From Apostichopus californicus (lineage: Eukaryota; Echinodermata; Holothuroidea; Aspidochirotida; Stichopodidae), in assembly GCA_020650975.1 (NCBI GenBank), contig JAIPMN010020201.1, positions 1-27,954 on the forward strand: DNA of 27,954 nucleotides, in the 5' to 3' direction. Positions 20,833-27,954 of this stretch are shown here, piece by piece. The notes beneath the pieces were generated by a model. The model had not been told where the DNA came from. It did not search any database and was given only the letters and a program-made list of their open reading frames with translations. Position 1 is the stretch's first letter. Every line of letters begins with the position of its first letter. The position numbers were made by a program, and so were the translations under genes.

Positions 20833-21451
20833 TGGGGTGGCTTGCCTTTACATAAAATAGGTTTCACATTCCTGTCCAATCATATTCATGCCTTTTTTGC
20901 CTTTTTGTTTCCTGAATTAAACCTTTTCAAGTTAACAAAGCTCAACCCTTATTTACAAATATATGCATTATTTATGTGCCTGGGATTTAGAAGGCACTTT
21001 ATTAGGCCTGTGAGAGGCTCATGTGACATTTCTTTGATATTTGGTAGCCTCAGAAGATTTTCTGCACAAAGTGCATAAAACAATAGGAGAAAAATTGTTA
21101 ATTAGGAGAAAAAAGTTGGAGTTTTGTGAAGCATTTTGTCAGCGTTATCTTGAGATGCCTGTTTCCTTATTCAGAGACCTTATTCAAATGAAATATTATA
21201 TAGATGATAGATTATCTCTCCAAATATCAGCTGCTTAATAAATATATTATATTTGGCATCTCTAGATCCTTAGCAGGATGTATTCAGCTTATTAAAGCAT
21301 TCAGTTTGTATTTTCTTTTCTTTTTTCCTTAATTTACGTGGTTTTTTTTTCTCTCTTTATCATTTGTTCCATTTCTTTTGTCAGAAAGCATTTATTACAA
21401 GAGTTATTATTTGCTTTTTCATTGTTTGCATTTTCTATTGTTTTCATGTAA

Positions 21452-21471
21452 TTTTTTTTTTTTTTTTTTTT
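21452..21471 (+). repeat. Poly(T) tract, 20 nt
   Basis: The longest T run in a 350-bp T-rich stretch (21310-21660). The Phe-rich open frame across it is an artefact of this composition. Confidence 0.95.
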
Positions 21472-22494
21472 CACATTTCATTCCGCATTTCTTCCAACTT
21501 TTTTATTTTCCAACAAAATACTTGTACATTTCAGAGTGTTAATAAAGATATTTTCTTTTTCATTTCTTTTCCCTTTTTTCCCCACCGTTTTTCTATGTTT
21601 TTGCACATTTGCTACAAATTTATTAGTATTTCATTATTTTGTACATTTGTTAAGGATTTATTTTGATGAATGAATGACGGTGGATTTCTTTACATTTTGA
21701 ACCATTGTGAATTTAAATGTTATTGTGAAGATGTAGAAATGAGCTTGCTGTATTGTTGTAACCCTATTGTTCTCTAGTTATCAATACACAAAAAAAAAAC
21801 GATATTACTTTGAGTGCACCCTAAGGTTAACAACGGCGCATAAAATAATGTGATCTTGCAAGACTCTCATTCATGGTAGAATTTGTAAGGTTTGTCATTT
21901 CCTGACAACTGAAAATGTAAATGGAACTTTTGTCCTCTATAATACAAAATATGTGATAAAACTGAAATAATAGTCCTAGTGAATTGATCCTGGACATGAG
22001 CAATGACTCTCTTAGAGGATAAAATGGATCTTGAACTTGATGAAGAGCTTTGTGGTCCTCAGAATTATTGCTATAAACTAGAATGACTTAGTATTTATGC
22101 ATATTTGGGTCAAATGTTTTGATTGGTGCCGTTTTCTGACTACATTGGAGTGGCCTTCATTCTGGTTTTGCTATTCTAGCTTCATATCCCTCAGGCAGAT
22201 GTGACCGTAGTCACATGAGCCAACAGTACATTGTCTTCCCTCCGGTCCTAACATCCTCAACATCTCTCAAATTTATTTCAATGCGTAATTTTCAAAATTG
22301 TTACCTACAGTGTGAGGTGAATCCTTTGTTCTGATTAAGAAAGTATTAAGAGAAATGCATGTCACTAAGATTTCATGGACAGATTATCTCACCACAATTA
22401 AGTACCCTTCCGAGAAAGGAACTCAAATAACGTGATTCACTAGCTTAGATGTCGCAAAAACTAATTTACATTGTTCTTGTTGTTCATCTGTGTC

Positions 22495-22500
22495 AATAAA
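22495..22500 (+). terminator. Candidate poly(A) signal for stathmin
   Basis: AATAAA in the context TGTCAATAAAACTTGAAAAA, with a GT/T-rich element (GATGTTTTGTTTAT) about 40 nt downstream. This is the most complete cleavage signal after the stathmin stop codon. Confidence 0.5.
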
Positions 22501-22518
22501 ACTTGAAAAATTGAATGC

Positions 22519-24320
22519 TTTGTAATGTATTTAGTATATTGATGTTTTGTTTATATTCAACTTTAATGGGCGAAGATATGTCACACCCTCCTCTCCCTTC
22601 CTCTCCACATATCTTCCTCGCCCCCACCCCCCCCCCGCCTCACCCTTCTAGGCGCTCCCTCTCTCCTCTATCAGTATTACTATTAGACTCCTAGTATGAT
22701 GAATGTAGTTTGATAAGTCTAGTCCTAAATTGTTTGAGGCTTATGGTGCTTCTAAATGCCATAACATCGTCGCTCCATTGCTGCACTAGTCTGTTTTGTA
22801 TACTTAAACAATATGAAGTAAAACGTTATATTTCCGATTTGTTTCAAACATGTGATTAAAAGACTGCAGGCACAAAATGTTGGTATGTGATATGACGTTG
22901 AAAACCATTGGCACGTGTACAGGTTGTATGATTACGACCTTCTCTTGCTCGAAAGGATTAATTTAGGCACGAATTAATATTGGTATAATGTAGACTGTTA
23001 AATCAATGATGTTCTACAAGAACCTCCTTGTTTCAAGGATGATGTTAGGTACACATTTACTATTTTGCTATATTGTAGATCGTCAAACTAAACTCACTGC
23101 AAAAGGTGATGAATTTATATAGAAATAACCCATTAAAAACTAGCATTCAAATTTGCTTTTGTTTCTTCTTGCACAATTACATATCTGGTAAAGAAAAGCT
23201 CCTGTGGTGTTTCCACTTGCTTCTCTTACGAGAAATTTCGGTAAAATGGAGGGTGTTTAGATACAAGATGGTGCTTTATATATAACTTTTGAAACAACGT
23301 TGAAGAATTTTAAATGTTTCAGTTTTACCGAAAATCCATGTTATATATTTATGTTCCATGCACTATCATTTTTTGTGTGTAATGATCCGCCTGCCAGTTG
23401 GTGATGAGCCCCCTCTCCCCACTAAAATTTTTGCGATGCTGCCTTCCTACCCAGACAGTATAATGCACGTAAGATAGTATAGTGACCACAATCACAGGAG
23501 GATAGCATAAGCCTCCAGCAGCTAGATGTTACCCCCTGCCTCTAACCCCCCCCCCCCCCATATGTGTCTGCCAGAAAGAAGGTGTGTCTTCCTGGAGAAA
23601 TATAAACATACCTGTCTGGAATTATATCGCTTTCATTTCCGTAAGTACAACTTAAATGTGCCTTCTGTGGAACTACACGAGTCAAACACTTCACTACTCC
23701 AAATATGTTCTATTGAGATAAAAATATTTAAAAAAATAATCCAGCGTTTTTCTTCAGCCTTAAAAATACATCGGTCTGCCTACATGCATTGTTCCATCGT
23801 TTAAATTCGATCGAATAATAATGTTGTCTTATCATGGATTAGTTTGCTTCAATGATCTCAGAACACGTCGCCCTTCATTTTGTCAACCCTGATGACAAAT
23901 TACGGTAGCGTGGAAGAGCTGTCGATTTACACGTTGCAAAACGGTAAAACAAAATATGAAAAATCACAGTTTAACACAATTCGTGTCTATGCCAAAGCGT
24001 CCAATATCTAAATTATCGTTTTAATGTTCAGATATTTGACGCTCGTGTAAAAGCGGTTAATAAAAAACAACATTTTTTAAGTACTTCTTGTACGGTTAGT
24101 GTTTGGATTAAAAGTGTGCAACGTGATGAAGGTTCTATGATCTCAGAAATCATATTTATTAATGTCAAGGATTGCCAGCATTGAAGTATATCCAGCTGAG
24201 AAGTGGGGTGGGTTCAATTGTGACGGGCTAACTATAATTTATTTATGTCATGAATAATTAAAAGGATCGGAACATATAGAGTAGCAGATATATCGTTTGG
24301 ATGCTAATATAGAGGCCTGG
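22519..24320. other. Gene-free stretch downstream of stathmin
   Basis: No conserved coding sequence seen on either strand. It contains pyrimidine-rich sequence at 22585-22670, a 14-C run at 23546-23559 and an 11-bp inverted repeat around 23235/23330. Confidence 0.65.
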
Positions 24321-24323
24321 GAC

Positions 24324-24351
24324 CAGGGAGTTGTTATGGAACAACTCCCTG
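24324..24351. repeat. Perfect 12-bp hairpin with 4-nt loop
   Basis: CAGGGAGTTGTT, ATGG, AACAACTCCCTG: the two arms are exact reverse complements. The element is isolated and unlike the surrounding AT-rich sequence. Confidence 0.9.
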
Positions 24352-24620
24352 CTGGGAATAAGATACAAACATTGCACAAAACAACTGAGAAAAGAATGGT
24401 ACTAAGCTGAATATAATTGGTTTGAATTATTCTCCCGCTGGCTGCACGCAGTAATAAAGGGTAGTAAACTACGAAACTTAAACCAAATACTTTGAAAATA
24501 CATTTGTTCCCTTTTGGTTTCCTCTCTGGATCTGAGTCTGCAAGGTTATACTTTGTCGTAGTTCAAGGTATATGAGCATATAGGCTATTAAAGTACGTTT
24601 CACAGTATTTTGTGCAGGAA

Positions 24621-24810
24621 GATACTTTATAAGAAAAAGTCGCCCAGGAAAGAACCTAGGCACGAAAACCAAACTACCGAACGACTGATCCGCTCTCAAC
24701 ACAGTTCTCTTGCATCGAGACTGTGACTGTGATCATCGTCGGGTATCACCATTCCCCTCGAAAGGGAACAGATACTACACATGATCTTAGCCAAAAGGCA
24801 GAGAAGCGAT
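24621..24810 (-). ncRNA. U2-snRNA-headed RNA-like unit, copy 1
   Basis: Reading the minus strand from 24810: ATCGCTTCTCTGCCTTTTGG, CTAAGATCATGTGTAGTATC, TGTTC. This matches the first ~45 nt of U2 snRNA, with the branch-site-pairing GTAGTA intact and about two changes. After GTATCTGTTC the primary sequence leaves U2, but TTCCC/GGGAA can still pair inside GTATC/GATAC. The 3' part ends in a GCCTAGG-TTCTTT-CCTGGGC hairpin. No canonical Sm site is seen; GTTTGGTTTTCG lies where one would be expected. It is either a divergent U2-like gene, a pseudogene, or a snRNA-headed SINE. Confidence 0.7.
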
Positions 24811-24815
24811 GGAAA

Positions 24816-25012
24816 GATACTTTTTAAGAAAAAGTCGCCCAGGAAAGAACCTGGGCACGAAAACCAAACTACCAAACGACTGATTCGCTCTCAGCCCAAG
24901 TCCCCTTGCATCGGGACTGTGACTGTGTGATCATCGTCGGGTGTGCATCACCATTCCCCTCGAAAGGGAACAGATACTACACATGATCTTAGCCAAAAGG
25001 CCGAGAATCGAT
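24816..25012 (-). ncRNA. U2-snRNA-headed RNA-like unit, copy 2
   Basis: Direct head-to-tail repeat of copy 1 with a period of about 202 bp and only GGAAA between units. From 25012 it reads ATCGATTCTCGGCCTTTTGG, CTAAGATCATGTGTAGTATC. It differs from copy 1 by a dozen or so substitutions and small indels, including an extra GTGC near 24943 (plus strand). The 3' hairpin GCCCAGG-TTCTTT-CCTGGGC stays perfectly paired through a U-G to C-G change relative to copy 1. The end ACTTTTTCTTAAAAAGT is itself self-complementary and T-rich. Confidence 0.7.
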
Positions 25013-26750
25013 GGAAAGATGGAAACAACCTATACAGCATACAGAGCAGCATGAGAGCAGCCTACAGAGCTTCTTTTGAATTTAATTCTCTTGTAGCACG
25101 GGCACCATGCTTGTACACATAGTAACCGTATAGAAACGTATTTCCCACAATGGAATTTCCTTTTAATTCGCTAGTCTCACACATTCCACGTGATTTATAA
25201 ATAAACATATAGGCTAACCTATAAATCAAACTACAGTATGAAATGTTTCTCCGAAAGGAGTGGGTAAGAGCTATAGGCTACTCCAGTTTTTTCCCTTCGG
25301 GAAACCAAAAGGAAATATCATTCAGACTTTATGCAGATTTTGTTCTCTTGTTTGTAGGAGGAGCTTATTAGGGAAAGTTTTCAATTTAACTTATGATTGG
25401 AGCAACTTACTCATTAACATTAATACCTTTGGGAATGTAGGCTACGTGCGTTAACTAAGTTCGGCAAATGATGAGTGTGTACATGTATATGGGACTACAG
25501 TAGGCTAACCATATACTGGTCTCTGTCGATCATATAAGCTATTCCCGTTAGATCGCCCAGCCATCTCTAGGCAGATTTGGCCGGGTGAGAGGAGGGGGTG
25601 GCCGAGTGGACATCATCACATGTCATGCGGTGAAATAGCTTTACTAAAAGCGATACAAGCTTAAATCCCACAATTTCTGCCCCGATAGTTTAGTTTTATC
25701 ATTTTTATCATTAAGTTATAGCCTAATTTAGAGAAGCTCTCGCGTCTAATTGCCCTATAAATGATCATGTAGGCCCTACGGGTTTGTACGCACGGCGTAT
25801 ATACTAGCTGGAGTGTGATTATACTGTTAATACGAATAACATGCAAATAGAATTTTAGTTCTAATTTGTGGCTGTCTTAACAAATGTTTAGTATATTTTG
25901 TCACTATATATAGTTCCTTTGGGCACTATTATAGTGAAGATTTAATTTCCAATATATAGTTAGTCGTATATAGTTGACACAGATGCGATAAAAAGTGTCC
26001 AAGAGACGAATGTTGAAAATCGAATCAAATTCATTAAAATCTGAAAATCGTTTTATTTGCAATTCACTGAAAAGTCCAGGAATGCGCCTTAATTTGTGAA
26101 ATCACTGAACACTAATCAGTGCAATTATTGGATGCCAAGTTGCCAGGATTCCTACAGGACTTTTTTGTATGGGATTGGTAAAGTGCTGACCAAACAATGA
26201 ACGTATTAGTCTAAGCCAAACTACCAACCGAAGTCAAAATAATGAACTGAACTAAACTAATCGAAAGTTCCTCGATGTTTGGATTCGTAAACTGTACTAA
26301 CGAAATGCATGTTATTTTTTGCAAATCCTGTATACATCCTTGACGTCCTTTATACGCCTCTGTACATATAGCTTCCGTAAGTTGGTCTATTTATAGACAC
26401 ACGGTGTATATAGAACTAAATAGAACTAAACAGTTCCAATTTCAATCCAACCAGGCACTCACACGAAACACAGGCTCCCGCTTTCAGAACTAGAAGTACG
26501 GTAAAAATTGATTGGATTTAAGCTGTGGGACCGTTACTGTAACCTGAGTTAGTCTAGACTAGAGTCAGGTACACATGATATAGCAATAATTATATACCGG
26601 TTAGCGGGTAACCAATCTAATCACACTCACAGGTAGGTAGTATACATTGTCATAGGTCATGCTGCATTTGTAATTTGGACGTTAGTTACAGCAAAGCTAT
26701 CTCAAGTTACATCTGAACAATCGTAAATAAAAGTAACCGTCCTACGTTAG
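25013..26750. other. Gene-free stretch upstream of the U2-like units
   Basis: No conserved coding sequence seen. It holds a degenerate tRNA-like element (25597-25682) and otherwise AT-rich sequence. No obvious snRNA-type proximal promoter element was recognised in the first 80 bases beyond copy 2. Confidence 0.6.
25597..25682 (+). mobile_element. Decayed tRNA-derived SINE head
   Basis: A box TGGCCGAGTGG is perfect (25599-25609). The B box is decayed (AGCTTAAATCC at 25658-25668), and the tRNA-like part is followed by CACAATTTCTGCCCC. The A box equals that of SINE copies A and C but the interior differs, so it is probably another SINE subfamily. Confidence 0.5.
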
Positions 26751-26759
26751 CCTACAATT

Positions 26760-27350
26760 TTTGGTTACGGAAGCCTAGGCCCATAGAGCAGAATATTCGG
26801 CTCTATGCCTAGGTCCTATGCCTAACCTAGAATAGTAGAAATAAGAATTAACAGTAGCTTAATGTGACTTTGTTATGCCTACAAGTAACAACTGAGGACT
26901 ACACATTAGGCAACAGATCTAACTTCGGCTTTGGGATCCTACGGTAGTTCTACGCAAAAGTTCAAGCTAAATTCCTTTTCTAGCCTGACTTGAAAATTGC
27001 CTGGAAATTGTGGTATGCCAAGGTCTAACAAGGGTCTAGGCTTACGCTCAGTCTATATCAGCACCTAGCCTATGTCAAGTTGATCAAGCAAGGCTAGGCC
27101 TATAGCCTAGTACTACTGTAGTAGTAGCAGCTATAGTAAGGGATAATCAGCCAGCATAAGCCAGATTTTCCTTGAAATAGACCTAGCTCAGAGTACGCAG
27201 AGACCATGTTAGCTTTATTCTATGCTTAGTAACCTACTGTGGGAATTATTATTTAACTGTCAGGAACATGTGGTGGCCCTAGGCATAAGCTAGTGTGTCT
27301 AGGCTAATTAATTACTGTTTTGAATGTAGCCTAGTCTAAGCGGATCTAGT
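26760..27350. repeat. Cluster of CCTAGG/TAGGCCTA-type words
   Basis: Within 600 bp, words such as GCCTAGGCCC, ATGCCTAGGTCC, AAGGCTAGGCCTATAGCCTA, CCCTAGGCATAAGCTAG and GTCTAGGCTAATT recur about ten times. They are interspersed rather than tandem. Smaller clusters lie at 7668-7690, 8065-8085 and 8620-8640. Confidence 0.6.
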
Positions 27351-27539
27351 GCCATAGGTACATACCGCCATACCTTTCCGCAGTAGGTTTCAATCCTTTC
27401 TGCCATGGCCGAAAGTCTCGAAACCTATGGCGGATAGGTACATTTTAGGAATGGATTTTACTATGGTATACAGGAATAATCGGTGAAACTTTCTTTGAAT
27501 TGCATGGAAGGATACAGTAGGTTACTTTAGTTTAGTAGA

Positions 27540-27954
27540 AAAAGTGGATCAGGACGGACACTCAAGTCCCCATCAAGGACCCTATAGGAGAGAAGAGAAA
27601 TTGAAGACAAAAACACTCAGACCCGATTACAATGCTTAAAGTGCTTGTCCAAGCATTCTTAAACCCATTCATACTACTTGCAAGTACAACTTTCTCAGGC
27701 AAACCATTCCACTCATTCACAACCCTATTAGCCAAAAATTGCATGCCAAATATTAATCCTACTTTGTGACTTTTGGAGTTTAAGACAATGACCTCTGGTA
27801 CAACTGTCAACTACTATGAACAAGCATGAAAAAGTCAGTGAAGGATAAATTGTCAAAACCGTACACAAGCTTGAAAACCTGAATCAAGTCACCACGTAAC
27901 CTCCTAAGCTCCAGTGTGGTGAGATTCAGCAGCTGTTACCGCATATAATAAGGA
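27540..27954 (-). mobile_element. 3' end of a decayed LINE (reverse transcriptase C-terminus), truncated by the window edge
   Basis: On the minus strand, 27945 to about 27830 encodes QLLNLTTLELRRLRGDLIQV then FKLVYGFDNLSF. After an in-frame stop at about 27808-27810 the frame shifts and continues VLNSKSHKVGLIFGMQFLAN, then RVVNEWNGLPEKVVLASSMN, then GFKNAW. The LRRLRGDLI..FK and F..RVVN.WN.LP..VV...S.N.FK blocks are the typical C-terminus of non-LTR retrotransposon ORF2 (CR1/L2/Rex-like families). One frameshift and stop show it is dead. The rest lies to the right of the window. Confidence 0.8.

Larger units (their letters stand above)
19785..22518 (+). other. Probable stathmin 3' UTR
   Basis: About 2.7 kb of AT-rich sequence without a credible gene, containing C, G, T and (TTA) runs. 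It ends near the AATAAA at 22495. Earlier AATAAA words (21237, 21541) could give shorter forms. Confidence 0.5.

Noticed and set aside
20677-21078. 133-codon plus-strand open frame
   Set aside because: Tyr run from (TTA)n/TAT and Gly run from poly(G); lies in the presumed stathmin 3' UTR.
21364-21666. 100-codon Phe-rich open frame
   Set aside because: Artefact of the T-rich 3' UTR stretch.
24621-25012. Calling these standard U2 snRNA genes
   Set aside because: Only the first ~45 nt follow U2. The normal downstream body, a canonical Sm site and the U2 3' stem-loops are not recognisable, and no snRNA promoter was seen upstream.

Overview
The window reads as animal (metazoan) genomic DNA: small exons with GT/AG borders, long AT-rich introns, tRNA-derived SINEs, a decayed LINE, minisatellites, and long C, G and T runs. 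The two recognisable genes are conserved animal genes. The SINE content and the abundant TAGGCCTA-type words would suit a marine deuterostome invertebrate, perhaps an echinoderm, but that placement is a guess. No prokaryotic features are present.

Layout on the + strand. (1) At 260-2697 lie the last two exons of a peroxiredoxin-like 2B / prostamide-prostaglandin F synthase gene (PRXL2B family); its 5' part is left of the window. (2) From 2698 to about 7200 there is no gene; it holds two copies of a tRNA-derived SINE and a (TAA)n microsatellite. (3) From about 7250 to about 22500 lies a complete stathmin gene. Four coding exon parts (12052-12061, 17685-17839, 18570-18761, 19698-19784) join in phase to a 147-residue protein. 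Upstream are two CCAAT-box, CpG-containing promoter candidates with possible non-coding first exons (about 7250-7489 and 10735-10970). A possible alternative coding first exon (ATG GCT G | GTGAGT, ending at 13062) lies in the first coding intron. (4) From 22500 to 27954 I see no conserved gene. The minus strand carries a head-to-tail pair of about 200-bp RNA-like units whose first ~45 nt match the 5' end of U2 snRNA (24621-25012). The right edge carries the 3' end of a frameshifted LINE reverse transcriptase (minus strand).

The most interesting structure is in stathmin intron 3. A 60-bp (20-codon) minisatellite runs straight into the 3' splice site of the last exon. Its repeat unit contains a copy of that splice acceptor (GAACAG), and its only stop-free frame is the stathmin frame. 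Three upstream units keep a usable-looking AG, so splicing to them would insert exactly 20, 60 or 100 residues into stathmin without a frameshift. The array also has a 120-bp higher-order rhythm in which acceptor-bearing and acceptor-less units alternate. The second standout is the U2-headed tandem dimer with conserved hairpins.

All assignments come from reading the sequence by eye and recalling protein families. No database search, transcript evidence or folding program was used.
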